Position numbers and translations under genes: made by a program | The notes under the pieces: model-generated | What the model saw: the letters and a program-made list of their open reading frames with translations, nothing else | Told to the model about the DNA's origin: nothing | Databases searched by the model: none | DNA from: Podospora comata | Lineage: Eukaryota; Ascomycota; Sordariomycetes; Sordariales; Podosporaceae | DNA length: 64,000 bases | Direction: 5' to 3' | NCBI GenBank assembly: GCA_017354895.1 | Contig: CP071496.1 | Coordinates: forward strand, 2,728,001 to 2,792,000 | Shown: in pieces, positions 1 to 10,432 of the stretch | How positions within the stretch are numbered: position 1 is the first letter of the stretch | Layout: each line of letters begins with the position of its first letter

Positions 1-3000
1 GGACAAGACATCGACTTGACCGCAAGGCCATTGCTTCATACCAGCTCCAACGCCTTGCTGTCAGGTCTAGAAGTCATAACCCATCTCGAATACAACCTCT
101 GACTACTTGTCAGGCAAGATTTCCGTCGCGGGCCGGCTGTGCCAGAGTAACAGCTCAAAGTTCGTCGGCCCACGAGTCATCCGGTGAGTGAGTCGAGATG
201 AATTATGTATTACTGATACATTTCCATACATAGCACCCAACGAAGCCCGTGATGGATGTTGCGGCCGCCGACGCTGCTATTCTTGAGCTTCATCATGTTG
301 GGACCCACCGCTGTCCAGGCACCCGCATCGTCTTTTCGTCTGCTACCCAGTAACTGTGGTCCTCCGAAAGCCGTCACTTGACGCTAGTTACCCTACAATT
401 TATTATCCATTTGACTGGAGGAAGCCGTTGAGGTTGGGGAAGGCGGGATATGATACTGCAGCAACCCTTCACGGGGACACCCGGCTGCCCGCGTTGACGG
501 AAGGAAATCAAGCCAGACTCAAAGACGCCACTCCCTTGCCATCCACGAGTAACCGTCGAGAGCTTTAGTTAGAAGGGTGTATCGGTTATGGGATCGGTCA
601 GCAAGACGACAATAACTACAGTCCTCAACTCAGATTGTCGTCTGATAGACTTTGTTTGATGGGGCCGTCCGCATCAAAAGATACCACCAATCAGAACCTC
701 TCGCTCGTGTAAAGGAGCCAGGGCCAGAATCCAGTCCCATGTCCGTTTGGTCAAGCAAAAGAGGGCAAAATAGCCGCTTTCGGTAACCTCACCGCTTTTG
801 AACCACAGCCAAACATGCAGAAACGCCGCAATAACAAAGATAGCCCCACCGTTTTGGGAGATAACAATACCTACTGGAGGCTCCGAATTGCTAAAAGGCT
901 TCGAAAAGACCCTACAAATACAAAATGTTGGAACCTCCCACAGGAAACGCAGATGTCTCAGCACATGAGAATGATGGCCTCATACCGAGGACTTTGATGG
1001 CAAGTATGAATAACGGAGGGGGGCATTGGGTTGGGGATGAGCGCACACCATCCGTGCAATCAACACCCCACCCCCAAAACCGAGAATGTAGCGGTACCTC
1101 GACTGGGAACTGACAGCGGTTGCTCATCATGCCCATGCTCACACCTTCATAGGGCTGGGTGGCTTTGCCTCCTTCTCCACAAAACGAAGCTTGACGTGTA
1201 AGCTCTGCACTCCCCCACGACGCGGATGCACTTCCGCAACAAGTGTCTGGCAGCAGTATCAGTATTTGAAATCCACTCCGTGGCTGTTGATACTCCAAGG
1301 TGACTGAGTTCTGGCGGTCGAGTGCGGTTTGACTCGCCAGGACAACCGTTCTTCGACGTTACATTGCTCGCCTGCTCCGCCGACCCAGAAGGCTCCCAGG
1401 GTTGATGCCCAGTTTGGGCTGTATTGGCGAACGGCTGGCGATAACAACGACGGAGGCGTCGAGCGCTCAGTAATTTACAGACAGCGAGGTGCAGATCTCG
1501 TTTGGACAGCGCAGTTTCCAACTTGATCTGGCATGCTTGATAGTGGTTTGGCGGTGTGGAAGAATACCGTGTTCCTCCAACGACTCGGATGTTCATGATG
1601 GAGGGTGGTGTTACATGAAGAACCGTGCATGAGTTGCATGAGAGGGTTGAGATGAAGTAACCAGTACCGCATGACAGGAACTGGATGCAAGAGGCCCTTG
1701 CCAACGGGCCGACCTCCAGACAATTTACACATACGCTGAGGATGGATGCCAAGACGTACCTGACTGCCTCCTGTTAATCCCGTGTTCTAGCGTATCTTGT
1801 TGCCATTTCAAATGGAAATCCTCCTGCGTAAGGCTGTTAGTGCAAGCCAGTCGTATATCATTAGTATCATCACGTTCATGCTTATCATCATGAAGAGGCC
1901 ATATCAAACTTGGTGATGGAATTTAAAATGGGCTGCAATGGGACCTTCTCGAGACCCGTGCAGCTGGTGAATTGATGCCTGGATGCAGGCCCAAATATCC
2001 AGTAACGCCCGAGGCGGTCAATGGCATCGGCAGCGTCATTAGAAGGTGGGTGTGCCTGTCTACCGTCGGGCGGCTGTGATGGTGCAGTTGAACTGACCTC
2101 TGGGAGCATATCCGGCGCGCAACACCATGCTAAGAAGCTTCCACCACCGAGGAACCGGAGCGCTGGGGCCAATAATATGGCGAGAAAGAACGACTTCTGT
2201 GCCTCTCCCGCTTTCCCGTCCTCACAGCTCTCGTACCCGATCCCTCGGAAGGGCGGCGTCAGGCCCTCGCACCTCCCCGTGAAGCAACACACCAGGACGC
2301 AGTTATCACTAATCCCAAGCCATGAACCAAGAACCCTCCTGGTTGCGTTGGTTTTGAGCGCATTTCGTAGTGTGATAGAGCGACAGACTGGCCATCCAGA
2401 GCCGGGTATTGCGGTGACTGGAGACCGGTGTTCTTGTTTTGAGTCCCAGAAAGCAAAGAGCTGCATCAATAACTCAAACGCCACGAGAGGGGAGAGCGGC
2501 GTCTATTGCGTGGGACAGAATATGAAGTGCCTGTGCAACAGTGTGAAACGTGATACCAGGAGAGGGTGTCGTCGGCAGTTCTTGATGGGCCATGGTTCTG
2601 GACGGAATAATGCGAGCCTTGGCTGTGGCAACTGGCAATATTCTGGAGCGCCTGAGCACATCGCACAGGCGGGCGTTTTTGTGTGACCTTCGTTGAAGAC
2701 AAGCGCCGTGAGGGACCGCGTCTACCCCGCCGCTGGTGAACTTGTCCGAATCCCCGATGGCCACGCACCCGGCAGAAAGTCGACCGAGCACCTAGGGCAG
2801 AGGGCTTTTCGTGCCAAAGGGGGTGTTGATGGACAGTCAGGGTAGTCCCGTATCTCGACGAGTCGTAGGGCCGAACAGCTGTCCAGGGTCGTTCGTGGGT
2901 AAATTAGCAAGCGAATATCTCGGTGGTACTCGTGAGGATGTTGAACCTGTGACAGAGACAGGGCAGAGCTGTATCAAAGGCCGAGGGTTAGGCGGCTGCT

Positions 3001-3866
3001 TGGCAACAGCGAGGCTCAGGCGGACCACGGGGCTGGAGCTGCACAGCTCTGGCTCTGTTGATGTCAATGGGAGATCGCAGACAGAGAAGCAGGCGTCGCA
3101 TGTCGCAGTGCAGGTTGCAGTCTGCATTGGCGTTTCCCCAGAGGGGCGCAGCATCTTTTGCAATTCCCGCCTGTTCTGGGTGCACCAGCACCAACGTCCA
3201 CCAAGAAAGAGCGGGATTCCAGCAGAAGGGGCGGAGAGACAGGGGTCCAAGGCCCCCTTGTCCATCGCTGCAGAATGCGGCACGCCCAGTGGCAGCGCCA
3301 GCGGGGTGGGGCACGCCAAGGGCCCGCTGCTTCCCGCGTCCCAATGTCTTGGCCCTCGACACCTTTCTTGGGTGTTCTTGGAATCTCCTGAGGTCTTTTT
3401 GAAACTACCCAATCAGGAAAACATATTCGAATCAGGCATAGTGCGGCTTGACCCCTCGGTCACCAAAAAGGGTCTTGTTCAGAGTTGCCATAACGGACTG
3501 TTTGCAAGGGCGCTTTGAAGACCACCAGGGATCACAGCCCGTACCCTCCGAACAACCAAGCAACAATCCAAGCCATCTCCGAATGCGCAATCCTGACGAC
3601 GACGACCACCACCACCATTTCGGACTACTATCCCCCGCTGATCACGCACCCTCACGTCAACATGGCTGGCGGGAATTACGTGCACATGGCTGCTGCCCCT
3701 CGCCCGGCCCCGCGGCGCCCGCTCTGTCCCGTTTGCCGAGAAAGATGTGATATCAAAGTCACAGCCACCAATCTGATATTCGAGCACCCCGCAGCTACCG
3801 GAACTTCTGTGTAACCCCCTCCGAGCCCATCCATGCCATCTTTGCCGTATTCCCCCGCCAGTTGTT

Positions 3867-3905
3867 ATCACCATCACCACCATCACCACCATCACCATGA
3901 TGATG
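3867..3905. repeat. ATCACC/CACCAT microsatellite
   Basis: A run of imperfect ATCACC hexamers and ATC/ACC triplets, ending in GATGATG. It lies in a region with no supported gene, so the His-rich translation of one frame is probably not real. Confidence 0.85.
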
Positions 3906-4534
3906 TTGGTGATGAATTGCTCCTAGACCGCCGGATGTTTCCATCAGGGAGGGACGGAAGCAGGCGACTAGTTTCCGATGTCAGGGCCCCTTTGCCGATG
4001 ATTACCATGGTGCCCCTCCTCCAAAGCAACATTTCGACCAATGTTCCAAAAGTACAAGTTGGCGTCGAGGCTGGTGTTACACATGCACATGAGCAGCCCG
4101 GTCTCACAGAATCAGGCTGTTGGGTCCCAAGGGCGCACACGCGGCATGGAGTTTTGCAACCGTTATCTCGAGATTGACTGGCGCTCTCGCTCCAAGGGTC
4201 CATGTGCTACGGCTTTGTGAACCGAAGCGGACCTTTCTCCGAACACTTGTCCTACACCTCTTCTCCCTTTTTGGTCCTTCACGCTCCCATTGCTCCCCTT
4301 GGGTATGGTGGTGACGCCACGTGCGGACTACTCGGACTTGAACAACTGGAATAGAAGCTCCGCTCCCACCTCGGAGTAAGTTGACACGGAGACTTGTCGG
4401 ATTCCGCTGGATTTGCGCTTTATGACTTGATCTGGCAGCGCGAGCTGGAAATATGAGGCTGGACATCACGAGGAGAACAACATTCTATATATCCTCAAAG
4501 ATGGACTTTTAACAAAAATGAGGTAAGAATCCCA

Positions 4535-4558
4535 TATATCTATCTATCTATCTATCTG
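4535..4558. repeat. ATCT tetranucleotide microsatellite
   Basis: About five perfect ATCT units preceded by ATAT. Likely length-polymorphic between strains. Confidence 0.9.
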
Positions 4559-6202
4559 ATGATAACGTAAGACCCAACGCAGTGGAACGCCAACCCCAAG
4601 TTTGCTCACAGTCAGAACCCAATCTTATCTTGATCTCCCCATCAGCTCAGCTGAAGAAGGCAAAGCAGAAATGATTTGGGGGCAGAACGTCAAGTCGGTA
4701 TGGGGGTAAGGTAAGGTGTGCAACGGTGTAGTTCGGTCGGAAAAGCGGCTGAAAGAAGAGGAGGAGAAGCCCCCAAAATTCGCCGATGGATCGCAGGTTC
4801 GCAGCCCCCAACCGTAGCAGTGGAACCAAATGGACACAACGTCCTTCCGTGCACCTACTCTGAGCTCCCAAGCATCCTGTTCGCTGGCTCGCAACTTGTT
4901 CTCCCAAGGCTGTCTCGTTCGTCCGCTCGCTGTCAAGATGTTATTTTCCATGACAGTCTCGGAAGTTATGACCAAGTTTTCGGGTACATCAACAGCATTA
5001 CATCACAACTTGCTCTCTCAGTTTCAGTCTGCAGTGACCCAGGCCACGAGAACTGAGAACTGGCCCGCTGGAGGGGCACGACACAGGGCTGAGTCGCTGT
5101 TGTGGTAGGTAGGGAGTTTTTTGATCCCGCATGGGTTTACGGAGAAAGAGAGATAAAAGTGCTGGCAGTAAGGAGCCTGCAAGTTAATATATGCGGTGTC
5201 ACTGTCCACCGTTTTGTTGCTCTTTGGTTTCCCGGGAGTGGGTGATTATAGTCTTGTGACAGGCTCAGTGGGGGATGTAACCAACCCAGCTTGATGGGCA
5301 GACAGAGACGGTTCGGTTCGAGTTGAGTCACGGCGTCCCTTATGGAGGAATGGGCAAATGTCAAGTTGCGGTGAGGCGGGCGTTTTGGCGATGGGGTTTG
5401 GGGACTGGATGAGGCTGTGTGGAGAAGCGAGGAGAGCCGCGTGATGAGGTTCTTACGAAGCAGTTTGGGAAGGCTTGGTAAGTTGGCATTTGGGGAGTGT
5501 CGTAAAGGTCGGGAATGCTTGATGGCTGTGGTGTTTTGACGCGGGGTTGGGGTTGTGTAACTAGATTGGCGAAATGAGTCCGTGTCCAGGCTCGAGATGA
5601 CAACAGCATTGCTTTAGAGATTTGGGCAAGGAAGGTTAGGCAACGCAGAGTCTCGGACTGGTTGGAGGGTGCTTTGCAGGAGGAAACGTTACTTGCTTGT
5701 GGGGATGGTGCTGAAAATAGGGAGTTAATTTGAGTAAGGCTGCTGTTGGGAGTATAGTTGCTCTGTTAAGAAAGTGCATAAGGGGGCCAAGCTCGGTGAA
5801 GCTACACAAGCTTGTGGTATGAATTCTATCAAGAAAGCAAGAAGACAAAGACCGTTTTATCCCACGACACAAGATTGACGAGCATGTAAGGTGCCGGAGG
5901 AACCATTATATTATATGCAGGCGACCTTGTATTCTACGCTCTAGCTCGCACTTTCATCAGTCATCACGTCTTGAATGATGTTGATGTATGAAGTCGGTGC
6001 CGTAAGCTTACGACAAGCGTTCTGAGCCCCTGAGCCCCTGATATGGCACCTGGCTCTGAGGAGCGCGTCATCAAGTTGAAGGCATGGCATACTTCTCTAA
6101 GTTAAGTCGAGAAGATGGAAGTAATGTATCTATCCTTTAATCTCCTCTCCATGATCCTTTCTCTGTGTTTGTGAATATTGCTCTTTCTACCGCTTGCGAG
6201 AC

Positions 6203-7253
6203 TTACGATTCTTTGAGCTCAGAAGCAATATTGGACTTCAGTACCATGCTCACTCGATCCTCATCTGGGGCTTCACCTAGCTCCCATTCTGTGTCAGTCC
6301 CCCCTTTAACACTATCCAGTTCCCTATATCCAGAATCTACACTCATTTCCACATATTTGTTCTCATCCTCGCGAGCCTTCCAACTCCCGGTTTAATATCT
6401 TCCTCAATAATGTCAAGCCTAGATGATACCTCCAATTCTCTATACTCAGAATCTTCACTCACTTCTGTGTGTGTTGGAACCACATCCATTTCCTTAGCCT
6501 GCACTTCGGTATCGAGCTTAACTCTAGGCGAAGCCTGACCAGATATCTCCCATATCGAGCTTCCGTCAGTTGCCCGCGCTGATCTCCAGTCTAGTTCTGA
6601 TTATTCATCTAGGCCCACATCCCAATTTTCTAGCGCTTGAGTTTTGAGATATGCTCTTGTTTGCTGTCGTGACGATTTGAAGATTTGAAGTGAGACTAGA
6701 AAGGCGATGAGAAGTACCCCGACTGCGGAACCCAGAATGGCGCCTGTCAATTGTGATGTGTTTAAACTTGAGCCCCCAGGCTCAACAGTCAGGTCAGGTG
6801 GGCCGATGCTCTCTTTATTGGTAGAATCCGGGCTAGCTGCAGTGGTAATGGGTGTGGTGGCTGTATTTGCTGGCCTTGAGGTGGCTGTCACGAAACCGAT
6901 GCCACAGCTGTAAGTTGTGGCTGGCCAGGGCTGTGTGGATGGGGTCGATTGACAATATATCGGAAGTAGTCTCTGAATATATGCTGCAAAGATTCCTCTG
7001 CGGTTCCGGGATCGAACTCAAAGGTGCACGAGTCGCATTTGGAATAGTAAAGTTGATAGAGAGTGCTCAAATCGGAAGTGCACAATCGATCTCTGCCCAA
7101 TGTTAAGTGCTGAAATGCGGTTTCTATGAAGCGTGAATCTTAGATTATACTCGATGGAGACACTTATAGGCCGAGTCTTTGCATACCACAAACTGCCCAG
7201 CATTCCGGTGGGAGTAGACTGTGAATCTCTGAGTTGATGCGTGGTGAAATCAT
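6203..7253 (-). pseudogene. Decayed paralogue of the Cys-rich single-pass membrane protein next door
   Basis: Exon 1 would start with the ATG at 7253 (MISPRINSEIHSLLPPECWAVCG) and end at 7187 before a GTATGC donor. It aligns with exon 1 of the intact neighbour (PDIHAIFPTSCWKECG), and the intron has the same position and phase. The next segment carries the family's C-x2-C (YYSKCDSC). A Ser/Thr/Pro stretch follows, then one transmembrane helix (GAILGSAVGVLLIAFLVSL) and a cytoplasmic tail. The frame changes near 6.97 kb. An in-frame TAA at 6601-6603 interrupts the tail, yet the same frame continues with family residues (SPRVKLD, EMDV, EYRELEV). A further tail motif (YVEMSVDSGYRELD) sits in another frame near 6.33 kb. 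At least three lesions make decay the simplest reading, although a shortened protein ending at 6601 is possible. Confidence 0.65.
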
Positions 7254-7658
7254 TTTCTCCCGCGGCCTTCATGATGGGCAATGATCTTTGTCAGAGGGTG
7301 CACTCTTGGCCATAGCTTCTTTACTGGAGTATTTAGCAAAGTTCAAGGACTGCAGAGACAACTGAGATGATGGGAACAGATTTTTGATCCCAACATAATA
7401 AAGCCATTGAGTCTGGGATTTGTCATATACTGTCAGCTGATGTGGTCTGGTTAGACACCTATATAGGGAAGTTTGAGGTCACAATCGCAATAGCAACGAC
7501 TCTCAGCATGTACTCTTTATATTAACAGTGTGGGGGCGGGAAATATCATGTCTCTTCTGCCTCGCTATCTCCCGTACATCTCTCTAAACTTTGCGCAGCT
7601 TCGTTTCGAACCAGCCTAGCTAGATGGAACCTTTAGCTGCCTATAACCAGGTCCCCGC
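7254..7658. other. Intergenic spacer between the tandem paralogues
   Basis: This holds the 3' flank of the intact copy and the presumed promoter of the decayed copy. No element or RNA gene was seen. Confidence 0.5.
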
Positions 7659-8662
7659 TCATCTCAAAACAAACTTGCTTCCGCTTTTATCAGGAGCTCG
7701 CCTCTTCCCCCTGGCTGGCTTGGGGTTTTCTTGTCTTCCATCTTGTCCAGAAATCACCTCTAACTCTTCATATCCAGACCTTTCACTCAGTTCGGCGCGT
7801 GGAAACATCACCTCCATCTTGCAAACCCCCGGTTCAATATCCATCTCGATTCTAGGTGCCGGGGGGTCGTCTAATTCGTTGATAGAGATTCCATTCATTT
7901 TCTGTGTCCCTTGTGATTCTATTTCGTTCATAGCCTCCTCTTTCTTGCTGAGCTGTGATGCTCGTCGACGGTAGCCTGCCAGCTTCCAACATGCCAGTGC
8001 AGCCAGCAACAGAACAAAAACGGTTCCGGCACCAGATATTATTCCTATGAGTTGCAGGGAGGAAAGATGACCGCTACCAAGATCTTGGTTGTCTCTCCCT
8101 TGATGGTTGTCGATCTGTTCATTATCAACAGTGTGAGTAGGGGGGTTGTCTTCACTTGTTGTTTTCCAGTCAGAGGCCGTTGCTGTTGTTGATGTTGTTG
8201 CAGGGTACGTGGTGGTGCTCAAAGCTGTCTCGGTCGGTAATTGAACAATGAATGGGGGCGAGTCGAGTACTGGCTGGGAAAGATTGCAGTACTTCAATGA
8301 TTCATTAAAGATTGCCTTCAGTCCCGGATCGGGATTATTTAGGTTGTATTTGAAAGCTGTTCCAGCCCAGCAACCATCGACTGAACAATATGTGCAGGCT
8401 CCGACGTTACAGTATATTCTGTCCTGGCCCAAAACACAAACATGACATTGTTTGTAATGGAACTCAAATTGAGTGGTTGAGTTGCACAGTTCAGGAGTGT
8501 TTCTGTTTTTTCGGACGAGCTCATGGGCAGTGTCTGGTTGATTTCAGTCGGATAAATACATTGAAGAGAATGATACAGAGAGGCAACCAAATACGTACCG
8601 CATTCTTTCCAGCAAGATGTAGGGAATATCGCGTGGATATCAGGGTCGAGTCCGCGACTCAT
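7659..8662 (-). CDS. Cys-rich single-pass membrane protein, intact family member
   Basis: Two exons, 8662-8599 and 8533-7659, encode 312 aa. The intron has donor GTACGT and acceptor AACCAG, phase 1. The start is the ATG at 8662; the frame is open upstream but offers only GTG. The N-terminal part is Cys-rich: CWKEC, then PELC about 16 residues on, then YKQCHVCV, with further cysteines to about residue 105. A Ser/Thr-rich stalk follows, then one hydrophobic helix at about residues 180-204 (QLIGIISGAGTVFVLLLAAL), then RRR and an acidic tail with APRIEMDIEPG. No N-terminal signal peptide is visible, so an N-out signal-anchor topology is inferred. The same plan occurs in the decayed copy beside it and in the gene at 46.3 kb. 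Its function is unknown; a surface sensor or adhesin-like role is only a guess from topology. Confidence 0.75.
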
Positions 8663-9424
8663 TTTGAGGGCGACACAGAGGTGTACCACTCAATTTTCAA
8701 CTGCCGAGATGTCCTTAGAAGAATCTATTGGGGATTTTATAGCTTGACATGGAAGAAGCCAAGAATTTAGAGTAAGTAGTGAGTTCATGTATAGGTACTT
8801 TGCAGCTGAATAAGGTAGCGTCTTCATAACAAGGCTCCCAGGCTGCCACTAAAACAGCGAGGGTGATACTCCACGTCAAGCGGGACAGATGGGGGCCAAA
8901 CCAACGACCATGAACCGTTTAGACATCTGGGAACAGATACTGTCTCAAAAAGTGAGTTCATGCAAGTACCTAAGGTAGGTAACAACCAACCTGGCGACCA
9001 AGGGCTGGCATATCCACCACTGAATGTTGTAGATAGGCCTACGTCTCTACCTAGATTTGCAGAGGCCGAGTCTTGGCTGTTTGAGCAAGTTCAAGCCAAT
9101 GAAGCCTCTGAACGCAGTTCTTAAGGCCCTACCTGATACGAAACTCACACTAGAAGAGGTCCTTTGTGCCCTGATGCTGACCGCACCATAAAACATGAAT
9201 CCCCCTTTTCCCACTCTCCTTCCCCCCCCCCAAACCACCAGCTCAACAAGATATCCTAACCTTTCAGCCACGTCAAGTCACACTTCAAATGCCTGCTGAC
9301 TTCCATTTCAACGAGTGCACAAGTCGAGGCAGTCCCAATCAGGGAAAAAAGAAAAAGCCTGGGTGTAAGTCAGGTTCTGGTGGAGTCCTAGGCCCACGGT
9401 GGGCCCAGCCCAAAAAAAGCCACC
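8663..9424. other. Intergenic, nothing recognised
   Basis: Contains the promoter side of the membrane-protein gene and the 3' flank of the 5S gene. A short C-rich run lies near 9226-9234. No coding region is supported. Confidence 0.5.
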
Positions 9425-9430
9425 AAAAAA
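9425..9430 (-). terminator. RNA polymerase III terminator of the 5S gene
   Basis: Six A residues on the plus strand give TTTTTT in the transcript sense, 10 nt after the mature 5S 3' end. This is the usual Pol III stop. Confidence 0.8.
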
Positions 9431-9439
9431 GACTGGAAC

Positions 9440-9558
9440 ACATACAACACCAGGGATTCCCCAGTGGTCACCCACCTGAGTACTAATCTGGCGATCAGCT
9501 GCTTGACTCGGGCAGAGCGGACGGGATGCCGTATTTTCAGCTGTCTATGGTCGTATGT
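9440..9558 (-). rRNA. 5S ribosomal RNA
   Basis: Read on the minus strand, the 119-nt segment starts ACATACGACCATAG and ends GTTGTATGT. The two ends pair as helix I, and the segment carries the conserved inner blocks CATCCCGTCCGCTCT, AGTACTCAGGTGGGTGACCA and GGGGAATCCC of fungal 5S. It matches the ascomycete 5S family from memory, with a diverged loop around GACAGCTGAAAATACGG, as is common among the multiple 5S types in Neurospora-like fungi. It stands alone rather than in the rDNA unit, which is the dispersed 5S arrangement of Sordariales. A TATA element upstream and a T6 run downstream suggest an active Pol III gene. Confidence 0.93.
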
Positions 9559-9583
9559 GCTTGTGCTCATCAGATCCCTCAAC

Positions 9584-9590
9584 TATATAG
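9584..9590 (-). promoter_or_regulatory. TATA element upstream of 5S rRNA
   Basis: CTATATA on the minus strand lies about 26-32 nt before the 5S start. Neurospora 5S genes need a TATA box near -29, so this position is what the family predicts. Confidence 0.65.
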
Positions 9591-10432
9591 CAACATTGTA
9601 CTGTTGTCTCCCCACCCAACACCCCACTGCCACACATTAAGATGACATCCTCTCCCTCTTTTTACACCCTCTCTGTCTCACTGGAATGTGTCTGACTATC
9701 GTATCCCCTTGCCACAAATACCCAGTGTGCCGACTGACCGAGCATCAGACTCATACCACACACCCTCGGCACGGGGGTCTCCTTCTAGCTATGAGTCTGA
9801 TCCATCTCCCGGCGTGAACAGCGCGGGGTTGGTAAGAGAGTTGCCAGTGACACCCTCGAACGCGCTGTTGCTGCTGCTCTTTTGGTTCGGCGGCCAAAGT
9901 ACAGCCTACCGTGTGTAAGAAGCAGGGCGACTCCAGCTAGTGAGCCGGCTACGGCGTTAGTTTGAGGAGTTGGCTTGTTTTGGGCTTCGGAGAATTGTGG
10001 GGTACTGCCTGGTCGAAGGGCTAGAAGTCATGAGTCCCTTACCTATATCCGGGCATGTAGGTTGAGGTAGGCAGGGGTGTAATGGTCTGATGTACCCTAG
10101 CTTGCAACCTTTTGGAACAAAAACGTGTAGTATTTGTGAGTGAAATACCTTTCATGAATGTTTATCTTCCGATGCCGTAGATACACTACACACTCATAGC
10201 CATCAAAATCCCAAAGTTAGCTCTAAAAAGCTCTTCCTGGCTTTCTATGCCCTCATACCCCAGCCCCTATATTAACAAATAAAGAAAATGTATATATCTG
10301 AAAAAGAAAAAAGAAAACCAAAACGTGATGGTATCTGGCTGTAGCACAATATAACAACAATTGAAAAGAAATCCCCCCTGCCCATATGTCCAATAACTCC
10401 CCACCTTCATCTACCCCACCTCTTTAACCTCT
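9591..10432. other. Intergenic, 3' flank of the ABC transporter
   Basis: A short Ser/Pro-rich open frame near 9.69-9.92 kb has no ATG and no recognisable domain. The AT-rich stretch near 10.26-10.35 kb is probably the 3' untranslated region of the transporter gene. Confidence 0.5.

Larger units (their letters stand above)
1..6202. other. Gene-poor left flank, no supported gene
   Basis: Many overlapping open frames exist on both strands, the longest about 235 codons near 2.8-3.5 kb on the plus strand with a 191-codon frame opposite it. None shows a recognisable domain, and most lack a good ATG or splice context. An expressed non-coding RNA or a very diverged spliced gene cannot be excluded. 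Only simple repeats are firmly visible. Confidence 0.5.

Noticed and set aside
2811-3518. 235-codon plus-strand frame with a 191-codon frame opposite
   Set aside because: No recognisable domain, no good ATG context, and both strands equally open, as expected for GC-rich non-coding DNA.
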